Shown: positions 39,901-51,900 of the stretch, one piece after another
Layout of the letters: each line of letters starts with the position of its first letter
Numbering within the stretch: the first letter of the stretch is position 1
NCBI RefSeq assembly: GCF_032854445.1
Contig: NC_088295.1
Span: 95,165,805-95,225,804, forward strand
Direction: 5' to 3'
DNA length: 60,000 bases
From: Liolophura sinensis
Lineage: Eukaryota > Mollusca > Polyplacophora > Chitonida > Chitonidae
Position numbers and translations under genes: made by a program
Notes under the pieces: generated by a model
What the model was told of the DNA's origin: nothing
Database searches by the model: none
The model's input: only the letters and a program-made list of their open reading frames with translations

Positions 39901-42900
39901 GGCTATCACATACATGAACCATGTATCTGTGTAAAATAATAAACAGCAGGTCCAGACAGGCTGTGATATACATGAACCATGTATCTGTGTAAAATAATAA
40001 ACAGCAGGTCCAGACAGGCTATCACATACATGAACCATGTATCTGCGTAAAATAATAAACAGCATGTCCAGACAGGCTATCACATACATGAACCATGTAT
40101 CTGCATAAAATAATAAACAGCAGGTCCAGACAGGCTATCACATACATGAACCATGTATCTGCGTTAAATAATAAACAGCATGTCCAGACAGGCTGTCACA
40201 TAAATGAACCATGTATCTGTGTAAAATAATAAACAACATGTCCAGACAGGCTATCACATACATGAACCATGTATCTGTGTAAAATAATAAACAGCATGTC
40301 CAGACAGGCTATCACATACATGAACCATGTATCTGTGTAAAATAATAAACAGCATGTCCAGACAGACTATCACATACAGGAACGATGTATTTGTGTCTAA
40401 AATAGTAAACTGATAAAATATGGATAGTACATGTTTATACATATTCATAAACTCTAGAGATTAGTTTAGATTTACCTGCAAACAAGTGATGTATCAGACA
40501 GTTATAAGACTATTGTATGTAGGTCTTCACATTCAGTTGTTCCAAGTTTTCAGCCTAGACCAGAGTACTCACCAACCTGGATGTTAGAGTAGTTAGGGCA
40601 CACATGGTAACTGTGTCAGCCTAGACCAGAGCACTCACCAACCTGGATGTTAGAGTAGTTAGGGCACACATGGTAACTGTGTCAGCCTAGACAAGAGTGC
40701 TCACCAACCTGGATGTTACAGTAGTTAGGGCACACATGGTCACTGTGTCATCCTAGACCAGAGCACTCACCAAACTGGATGTTACAGTAGTCAGGGCACA
40801 CATGGTCACTGTGTCAGCTTAGACCAGAGCACTCACCAAACTGGATGTTACAGTAGTTAGGGCACACATGGTCACTGTGTCAGCCTAGACCAGAGCACTC
40901 ACCAAACTGGATGTTACAGTAGTTAGGGCACACATGGTCACTGTGTCAGCCTAGACCAGAGCACTCACCAAACTGGATGTTACAGTAGTTAGGGCACACA
41001 TGGTAACTGTGTCAGCCTAGACAAGAGTACTCACCAACCTGGATGTTACAGTAGTTAGGGCACACATGGTCACTGTGTCAGCCTAGACCAGAGCACTCAC
41101 CAAACTGGATGTTACAGTAGTCAGGGCACACATGGTCACTGTGTCAGCTTAGACCAGAGCACTCTCCAAACTGGATGTTATAGTAGTTAGGGCACACATG
41201 GTCACTGTGTCAGCCTAGACCAGAGCACTCACCAACCTGGATGTTAGAGTAGTTAGGGCACACATGGTAACTGTGTCAGCCTAGACCAGAGCACTCTCCA
41301 AACTGGATGTTACAGTAGCTAGGGCACACATGCTCACCATGTCAGCCTAGACCAGAGTACTCACCAAACCGGATGTTACAGCAGTTAGAGCACATATGGT
41401 CACTGTGTCAGCTTAGACCAGAGTGCTCACCAAACTGGATGTTAGAGTAGTTAGGGCACACATGGTAACTGTGTCAGCCTAGACCAGAGCACTCTCCAAA
41501 CTGGATGTTACAGTAGTTAGGTCACACATGGTCACTGTGTCAGCGTACACCAGAGTGCTCACCAAACTGGATGTTACAGTAGTTAGGGCACACATGGTCA
41601 CTGTGTCAGCCTAGACCAGAGCACTCACCAAACTGGAAGTTAGAGTAGTTAGGGCACACATGGTAACTGTGTCAGCCAAGACCAGAGCACTCTCCAAACT
41701 GGAAGTTAGAGTAGTTAGGGCACACATGGTCACTGTGTCAGCCTAGACCAGAGTGCTCACCAAACTGAAAGTTAGAGTAGTTAGGGCACACATGGTCACT
41801 GTGTCATCCTAGACCAGAGCACTCACCAAACTGGATGTTACAGTAGTTAGGGCACACATGGTCACTGTGTCAGCCTAGACCAGAGCACTCACCAAACTGG
41901 ATGTTACAGTAGTTAGGGCAAACATGGTCACTGTGTCATCCTAGACCAGAGCACTCACCAAACTGGAAGTTAGAGTAGTTAGGGCACACATGGTCACTGT
42001 GTCATCCTAGACCAGAGTACTCACCAAACTGGAAGTTAGAGTAGTTAGGGCACACATGGTCACTGTGTCAGCTTAGACCAGAACACTCACCAAACTGGAA
42101 GTTAGAGTAGTTAGGGCACACGTGGTCACTGTGTCATCCTAGACCAGAGTACTCACCAAACTGGAAGTTAGAGTAGTTAGGGCACACATGGTCACTGTGT
42201 CAGCTTAGACCAGAGCACTCACCAAACTGGAAGTTAGAGTAGTTAGGGCATACATGGTCACTGTGTCATCCTAGACCAGAGTACTTACTAAACTGGATGT
42301 TACAGTAGTTAGGGCACACATGCTCACTGTGTCAGCTTAGACCAGAGCACTCACCAAACTGGAAGTTAGAGTAGTTAGGGCACACGTGGTCACTGTGTCA
42401 GCCTAGACCAGAGCACTCACCAAACTGGAAGTTAGAGTAGTTAGGGCACACATGGTCACTGTGTCAGCCTAGACCAGAGCACTCACCAAACTGGAAGTTA
42501 GAGTAGTTAGGGCACACGTGGTCACTGTGTCAGCCTAGACCAGAGCACTCACCAAACTGGAAGTTAGAGTAGTTAGGGCACACGTGGTAACAAGCTGACA
42601 TCAACCCCTCCATACACAGCGCCCAACCCATGGCGTAGAAAAGGCCAAAATGCTGGGGAATTCCATAGTACTGCAGAGAAAAACAATCAGCAAGCACAAG
42701 ATTAATTAACAGTCTACAGAAATGTCACCTAAATGAAAACAAGAATGAACATATACTCAATCAAAAAAGTTATGGTGTTAAAGGTTTAAATGGCAGAATC
42801 CTACACATTTATTAGGGATCCTGTTCTTCCCGAACGCGATCCCTATTGTAATCGTTCTGTTTTTTCTTCTTCTTATTATTATTATTATTTTTTTTTTTTC

Positions 42901-45900
42901 ACCGACCTTGTTAGCAAGGAAACTTCTACACCGTTCAACATAAAAGTCCCAAATTTTGCTCATATATTCTGGCGGAGATTCTCCAGGGATAAATTCTCCA
43001 TTTTTTTGTCACGTGGTTCGGCCGCCATATTGAATTTTGTGTCAAACCTTTAAAAATCTTCTTCTCAAAAACCACTGAACCGATCGTTTTCAAATTTGAC
43101 ATGCAGCTAGAAGGTCACGAGTTACAAAAAGTTTGCAAAAAGGGTTCACTTCCGGTCAAAACTCTGGAAGCTCGCCATTGGTCGAAGTTGTGACGTCACA
43201 AAAAGTTCTGAAATGTCCATTGTTCTCAACGTATTCTGATGTATCTTAAGCTGCTGATTCCGAATCTGCTTTCACTTTTTGCATATCTATGTAACTTTTT
43301 GAGATAAGCAAAAAACTAAAAAGGTTACGTAATTTCAATAACCTGTAACTCGAGAACTACGGGAGCTAGAAATGTGCAACCTGCACCAAATTGTAGCCCA
43401 AGACATGCTCTTTCGATCAATCGCCAATGGATTTGAGCTACGATCAATAGCTTTCTCGCTAGAAGCGTTTAAATGACAACACCGTTTTTTGTTCAGAAAA
43501 AGATGGGAATCCTATTGCTTTAACATGGAGTTAGATGGGAACTGGACTGGGTTTATCGTATATGACCTGATGCTTTTGGCTACACTATCCGTGATCTCCC
43601 GAAACGGTAGGATGACATGCAGCTATACAGTACTCTATTAGATGGCGAAGAATTCTAACTACAACAGCAAACGACGTGGACATGTCAAAGTTAGCTTTGT
43701 TTTGCGCAGGAATTGTCTTCTTTACTATATGCTAACCAGGCCAGGGTGATTGACAGACATCGCCATGTGCTGTGGTCCAGGTGTTGACTTTCTAACACGG
43801 CCTAGATATCAGTAGAGCAGTGTGTCTGTTCATGGCAGGTCGTGGATTGAGACATGAAAGTACAAACTTTGTTTTTCTTCTTTCTTTCTTTTCTCTTACC
43901 GCTGATTGCCTGTCAGTCATGTCAGAGTCGATCCCAGCTTAGCCAGTTGTCAGGCGATGAAAATGTTGTGAATTTCAAGGTTTTAAGTAGGCTGCTAGGC
44001 GTAGTTGGATGTTCTGATGACGAATCTGGTGGTTTTTTTCCTTTCTCCGATGCAGGGTTTTGTCGCCAATTGCTGTGAAAGTGCGAAAATTGCACTTTTT
44101 CAGCTGTGGAGCTGAAAATGACTGAGTTTGAAGGGCTATATGGGTACTGTAGGCGTGTGAAAATCATGGTAGTGTGTCAATAAATGTGGGAGTTGCAGTA
44201 GTTCAAATATTGTCCAAAGGCTGATTTGCTGTATTTGGCACTTTGACGTCCCCATGTTATATGATGCATTTTAAATGCATTTGTGACTAGGATGGACACA
44301 CGAACATTGTAAGCATACTACCCGACGTAGTTTGACATCCTGATCATGAATCTGGGACTTATTTCTTTCCGGCGACGTATAGTTTTGCCGCAAATTGCAA
44401 TCAAAACATGAAAAAGCGCTAATCCCACCATATCTGGAGGTCTAATGAGAAAACCGTTACAGCTGTAAAGCTGAACATCACTGAGTGGAAAGCGCTACAC
44501 ACGTACTCTACGTGTGCTGAAATCTTCGATCTGTGTCAACATCCACAGGACATGAAGGGGAAAACGTCATCAATCTGGCCTAGGATCTGCTGTTCGCAGA
44601 TCCATTCTAGTGTTTCTTGTATGCGTCCTCAAAATACACATCCACTGAATGACTCACGTGTTATGTGAAGCACACGGAACATGTGGCATTTCTGGTGAGC
44701 ATTTTAACAACCTCTGGATGCTCGGATTGCCAGTTTTGTTGTGTCACTGCATAGTCACACTTAAACCATTGAGAACGTTCAACAATTCAGCATTTAAAGG
44801 CATTAAGATGTCATGCCAAGACTGATGCTTAACGTTAAATGAGCATAATCCGGTGGTTGGTGTGCTAGCCGCAGTATTAATGCAGCAGGAAGTTGTGAGG
44901 CAGATGCATTGTCACAGAAACACCATAAAGCACTCCCCCGATGCCAGAAAATTTTTCAGGACATAAGAAATCCTCCCACGAGTAACAACGCCTGTACAAG
45001 ATTGGTGAATTCGTTTGACACACCTCAGAAACAGACATCAAATAGCACTAGGAATGCCAGATTGGTGAATTCGTTTGACACACCTCAGAAATAGACATCA
45101 AATAGCCCTAGGAATGCCAGATTGGTGAATTCGCTTGACACACCTCAGAAACAGACATCAAATAGCACTAGGAATGCCAGATTGGTGAATTTGTTTGACA
45201 CACCTCAGAAACAGACTAGCACTAAGAATGCCAGATTGGTGAATTTGTTTGACACACCTCAGAAACAGACCATTCAAATAGCACTAGGAATGCCAGATTG
45301 GTGAATTTGTTTGACACACCTCAGAAACAGACTAGCACTAGGAATGCCAGATTGGTGATTTTTGACACACCTCAGAAACAGACTAGCACTAGGAATGCCA
45401 GATTGGTGAATTTTTTTGACACACCTCAGAAACAGACTAGTTCTAGGAAATGCTTGAATCATTCCACACCATTGTCGCATAAATACATAAAACCAAAAGA
45501 AATCGTCTGCGGAAGGCTGGGTTGCGTGCACGTCAACCTGCGACACGTCCATTGATGACACCACAGCATCCTCAGGCAAAGCTTGCAGTGATGCAGACAG
45601 CCTGTCAGATACCCTGTACACTGGTGGCCAAATGTACTGTTTATGGGCCAAATCCCATTTCCACCTTCCCATTCAAATGGACATCAACGAGTGTATCATA
45701 TTTGATGCCTGTGTTGTGGAGAAAGTGTTTTTGGTGGTTGGTCAGTGATGGTGTGGGGAGGTTCCACATTCTGCATTGTACGCCTTGAGGTTGTTTTTGA
45801 TGGCAACTCAAATGCTGCAGGTCACCGTGACCAGATCCTTTATCGTATTGTTGTCACTTTCCTGGAGCGTCATGGCCCCACGGGATCATATTTCAGCAGG

Positions 45901-48900
45901 ACAATGCTTGTCCCATACCACTTGGGTGAGAAGAGCATTTATGGATGCACACAACTTTCATGTACCCTTGGTCTGCATATTGAACACTCATCTGCAAATT
46001 CACCTGAGTTAGCACATACTGAGCATGTATTGGACAAAAAGCAATGCCAGCCCCAAAACGTTGAGGCAATGGCTAGAGACCTACCAGGGTCTGGGTGGAG
46101 ATTCCGTAAGCATTCCTTCCTCGTCTAATGACTTCAATGAGACAAAGATGCACAGAAACCATGAACGTACATGGTGGGCACACCCATTATTGAGCTTGTC
46201 AAACCATATTATGTCCCTTTCTCCGTCAATGACCTTGAAAACACATTGCTGACGTGACTTGAATAACCATTTTTTATCTGTTCATTGACAATAGGTTGTT
46301 CCTTGATCATGAATAGAAATCTTAGATTTGGTAGCAAGACTAACAAAGAGCTCGTCTGTAGGAGATACATGAATAGAAACCTTAGATTTTGTAGCAAGAC
46401 TACCAAAGAGCTTGCCTGTAGGAGATACATGAATAGAAAACTCAGATTTGGTAGCAAGACTACCAAGAGCTCGCCTGTAGGAGATACATGAATAGAAAAC
46501 TTAGATTTGGTAGAAAGACTACCAAAGAGCTCGCCTGTAGGAGATACATGTACAGAAAACTTAGATTTGGTAGCAAGACTAACAAAGAGCTCGCCTGTAG
46601 GAGATACATGAATAGAAAATTTAGATTTGGTAGCAAGACTACCAAAGAGCTTGCCTGTAGGAGATACATGTACATGAATGCAACACTTCCGCTCAATACA
46701 TTTACATTAAGTACTGAAATCGAGAACTTAATTATGTATGGTAATTGATATGCACACAAAGTATCAGCTATGGAACATCCTCCTTGTGTCATTGTGCTTT
46801 ATGTCCATGTTAAACTTCAGGTCAATACATGCTGTACTTTCCGAGATGACACCCCTAACATTTTGTCTAACTTTGCTTCTAATACACAATCCACCACAGC
46901 AGGAATTTGGTAATTTTACGGTATTTAAAGTGCACACAGTGTATCAACGATTCTACATCCCCCTTTCGTTATCATGTTTTAGATGTGTGCAAACCCTGAG
47001 GTCAACAAAATCAGTACTTGTTGAAATACAACCCCTAACACTGATTTTTCTAATACACAATACTCGAAATCAGTAATTCATAAATTTAGGATATGTATTA
47101 TGTACACACCGAATCAACGCTGGAATATCCCGCCTGTCTTATTGTGCAAGTCCTTATTTCAATAGCGGCAATACTTCTTATGATACCACCCGAGACACTT
47201 TAATTAACACTGCTAATACTGACATTCAGGGTTGAACATAAGATATGTACGTTGTACAGGTGAGCTAAAAAGACAGTATGTATTCGAAAATGGAAGAACA
47301 ATAAATTTATGTCTATGCACAGTTACTTTGCTGAGTGAGTGCACAGGTATTGTAATCTAACACTGATCTAAATGCACTTTACAAGCTTTCAACGTAGGTT
47401 AATTTTTAATAAATGTTCACAGTAAAATAATAACGTGCCAACTTTTGGATGAATTCTTGTCAACTTACTTTTTCTAATCTGTCCTGTCGTTGAACAGCCT
47501 TTCTGTGGATCAAATCCCTGTCAAAAGATAGCAATTACCTGTACAGATAGTCTTAATGATAATAATTATGTGTATGTTAATTAGTGAGCAGAGGGAACCT
47601 TGCAAAAGGGGGCCAGAAGGGACCATGAAGAGACCCATTTTAGCGAAAGGGTAACCAGTAGGTAGAGGAAAACAGAAGAAGGTAGAATAAGCCATGGAGA
47701 AAGCAGAAGGCGGCAAAATGAGTAAACAGGAGTCAAGGGAAAGCAGAGGAACATAAACGAGCCCACGGGAGCCAGAGAAAAGCAGACAAAGGCAGAACGA
47801 GACAACAGGAGCCAGAGGAGGAAGGCAGAGCGAGCAGTGGAGCCAGGGGAAAGGACAGAAAGGGAGAACAAGCCAAGGGGAGCCAGAGGAGGAAGACACA
47901 ACAGGTCAAGGGGAGCCAGAAGAGGAAGGCAGAACGAGCCAAAGGGGAGCCAGAAGAGAAAGGAAGAACAAGCCAAGGGGAGCCAGGGGAAAGCAGAGAA
48001 AGGCAGAACGAGCCAAGGGGAGCCAGAGGAGGAAGGCAGAACGAGCCAAAGGGGAGCCAGAAGAGGAAGGCCGAACGAGCCCAGGGAGCCAGAAGAGGAA
48101 GGCAGAACGAGCCAAAGGGGAGCCAGAAGAGGAAGGCAGAACAAGCCAAGGGGAGCCAGAAGAGGAAGGCCGAACGAGCCAAAGGGGAGCCAGAAGAGGA
48201 AGGCCAAACGAGCCAAAGGGAGCCAGAAGAGGAAGGCAGAACAAGCCAAGGGAAGCCAGAAGAGGGAGGCAGAACAAGCCAAGGGGAGCCAGAAGAGGAA
48301 GGCAGAACAAGCAAGGGGAGCCAGAAGAGGAAGGCCGAACGAGCCAAAGGGGAGCCAGAAGAGGAAGGCAGAACAAGCAAAGGGGAGCCAGAAGAGGAAG
48401 GCAGAACAAGCCAAGGGGAGCCAGAAGAGGAAGGCAGAACGAGCCAAGGGGAGCCAGAGGAGGAAGGCAGAACAAGCCAAAGGGGAACCAGAAGAAAAAG
48501 GCAAAACGAGCCAAAGGGGAGCCAGAAGAGGAAGGCAGAATGAGCCAAAGGGGAGCCAGAAGAGGAAGGCAGAATGAGCCAAAGGGGAGCCAGAAGAGGA
48601 AGGCAGAATGAGCCAAAGGGGAGCCAGAAGAAAAAGGCAAAACAAGCCATAGGGGAGCCAGAAGAAAAAGGCAAAACGAGCCAAAGGGGAGCCAGAAGAG
48701 GAAGGCAGAATGAGCCAAAGGGGAGCCAGAAGAGGAAGGCAGAATGAGCCAAAGGGGAGCCAGAAGAAAAAGGCAAAACGAGCCAAAGGGTAGCCAGAAG
48801 AGGAAGGCAGAATGAGCCAAAGGGGAGCCAGAAGAGGAAGGCAGAACTAGGCAAGGGAGCTAGAACAGGGATGCAGAACAAGCTAAAGGGGAGCCAGAAG

Positions 48901-51900
48901 AGGAAGGAAAAACGAGCCAAGGGAGCCAGAAGAGAAAGACAGAACAAGCCAAGGGGAGCCAGAAGAGGGACATAGAACGAGCCAAGGGGAGCCAGAAGAG
49001 AAAGGCACAACAAGCCAAATTAAGCCAAGGGTAAGCAGAGGAAGGCAGATCAAGCCATAGGCAGCCAGGAAAACCAGAGAAAGGCAAAGGGATCCAAGAG
49101 GAGAGAGAAGAGTAAGGCAGAACGGGCCAAGGAAGGCCAGATGAAGCACAGGAAAGCCAAACAAGCTAACATGAACCAGATTTAATCTAACTGTTCACCT
49201 GAATGCCAGAGAGGGCTGGAGGCAGACAAACGAAGCAGGTATATAAAAGAAGTCAACAGAAACCAGACAATGGCTTAAATAGCCTGATGAATAAAAAGGA
49301 AACCAGGGGATGTAACACTTGGATTGGTTTGGTGATTTACCCTGTGAGCACTAACCTTTTCCAGACCAGGGACAAAATCCCCAGCAGCATATAGCCAATG
49401 TTACTGACAGTGTGGGTCTAACAGTCTCAATGGTTTGGTGATTTACCCTGTGACCACTAACCTTCTCCAGACCAGGAACAAGATCCCCAGCAGCATATAG
49501 CCAAAGTTACTGACTGTGTGGGTCTAACAGTCTGATTGGTTTGGTGATTTACCCTGTGAGCACTAACCTTTTCCAGACCAGGGACAAAATCCCCAGCAGT
49601 ACATAGCCAACGTTACTGACAGTGTGGGTCTAACAGTCTCATTGGTTTGGTGATTTACCGTGTGAGCACTAGCCTACTCCAGATCAGGAACAAGATCCCC
49701 ACCAGCATAAAGCCAATGTTACCGACAGTGTGAAATGTAACAGTCTCATTGGTTTGGTGATTTACCCTGTGACCACTAGCCTACTCCAGATCAGGAACAA
49801 GATCCCCAGCACCACATAGAAAATATTACTGACTGTGTGGGTCTAACAGTCTGATTGTTTTTGTGATTTACCCTGTGGGCACTAGCCTACTCCAGATCAG
49901 GAACAAGATCCCTAGCAGCATAAAGCCAATGTCACAGACAGTGTGGGATGTAACAGTCTGATTGGTTTGGTGATTTACCCTGTGAGCACTAACCTTCTCC
50001 AGATCAGGAACAAGATCCCCAGCAACATAAAGCCAATGTTACTGACTGTGTGGAATGTAACAGTCTCATTGGTTTGGTGATTTACCCTGTGACCACTAAC
50101 CTTCTCCAGATCAGGAACAAGAACCCCAGCAGGACATGGCCAATGTTACTGACTGTGTGGGTCTAACAGTCTGATTGGTTTGGTGATTTACCCTGTGAGC
50201 ACTAACCTTTTCCAGACCAGGGACAAAATCCCCAGCAGCATATAGCCAACGTTACTGACAGTGTGGGTCTAACAGTCTGATTGGTTTGGTGATTTACCCT
50301 GTGAGCACTAACCTTTTCCAGACCAGGGACAAAATCCCCAGCAGTACATAGCCAACGTTACTGACAGTGTGGGTCTAACAGTCTCATTGGTTTGGTGATT
50401 TACCGTGTGAGCACTAGCCTACTCCAGATCAGGAACAAGATCCCCACCAGCATAAAGCCAATGTTACCAACAGTGTGGAATGTAACAGTCTCATTGGTTT
50501 GGTGATTTACCCTGTGACCACTAGCCTACTCCAGATCAGGAACAAGATCCCCAGCACCACATAGAAAATATTACTGACTGTGTGGGTCTAACAGTCTGAT
50601 TGTTTTTGTGATTTACCCTGTGGGCACTAGCCTACTCCAGATCAGGAACAAGATCCCTAGCAGCATAAAGCCAATGTCACAGACAGTGTGGAATGTAACA
50701 GTCTCATTGGTTTGGTGATTTACCCTGTGACCACTAACCTTCTCCACATTAGGAACAACATCCCCAGCAGTACATAGCCAATGTTACTGACTGTGTGGAA
50801 TGTAACAGTCTCATTGGTTTGGTGATTTACCCTGTGAGCACTAACCTTTTCCAGACCAGGGACAAAATCCCCAGCAGCATATAGCCGATGTTACTGACAG
50901 TGTGGGTCTAACAGTCTCATTGGTTTGGTGATTTACCGTGTGAGCACTAACCTTTTCCAGACCAGGACAAAATCCCCAGCAGCATATAGCCAACGTTACT
51001 GACAGTGTGGGTCTAACAGTCTGATTGGTTTGGTGATTTACCCTGTGAGCACTAACCTTTTCCAGACCAGGGACAAAATCCCCAGCAGTACATAGCCAAC
51101 GTTACTGACAGTGTGGGTCTAACAGTCTCATTGGTTTGGTGATTTACCGTGTGAGCACTAGCCTACTCCAGATCAGGAACAAGATCCCCACCAGCATAAA
51201 GCCAATGTTGCCGACAGTGTGGAATGTAACAGTCTCATTGGTTTGGTGATTTACCCTGTGACCACTAGCCTACTCCAGATCAGGAACAAGATCCCTAGCA
51301 GCATAAAGCCAATGTCACAGACAGTGTGGGATGTAACAGTCTGATTGGTTTGGTGATTTACCCTGTGGGCACTAACCTTCTCCAGATCAGGAACAAGATC
51401 CCCAGCAACATAAAGCCAATGTTACTGACTGTGTGGAATGTAACAGTCTCATTGGTTTGGTGATTTACCCTGTGACCACTAACCTTCTCCAGACCAGGAA
51501 CTAGATCCCCAGCAGGACATAGCCAATGTTACTGACTGTGTGGGATGTAACAGTCTCATTGGTTTGGTGATTTACCCTGTGAGCACTAACCTTTTCCAGA
51601 CCAGGAACAAGATCCCCAGCAACACATAGCCAAAGTTACTGACTGTGTGGGATGTAAGTCTGATTGGTTTGGTGATTTACCCTTGGAGCACTAGCCAACT
51701 CCAGATCAGGAACAAGATCCCCAGCAGCACATAGCCAATGTTACTGACAGTGTGGGATATAACAGTCTCATTGGTTTGGTGATTTACCCTATGAGCACTA
51801 ACCTTTTCCAGACCAGGAACAAGATCCCCAGCAACACATAGCCAAAGTTACTGACTGTGTGGGATGTAAGTCTGATTGGTTTGGTGATTTACCCTTGGAG

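Noticed and set aside
38337-40448. Apparent tandem duplication of whole SIDT exon 7
   Set aside because: Only the first 41 nt of the exon and the acceptor are repeated; no donor or later exon sequence is present in the units.
43854-44078. 74-codon ORF with a signal-like N-terminus
   Set aside because: The hydrophobic start is a by-product of a TTCTTTC-rich stretch inside a probable repeat element; nothing else supports it.
47581-49164. Open frames of up to 426 codons on minus and 246 on plus (SSGSPLA and RGARRGR repeats)
   Set aside because: They come from a 34-bp purine-rich minisatellite; the reading frame rotates and nothing is conserved.
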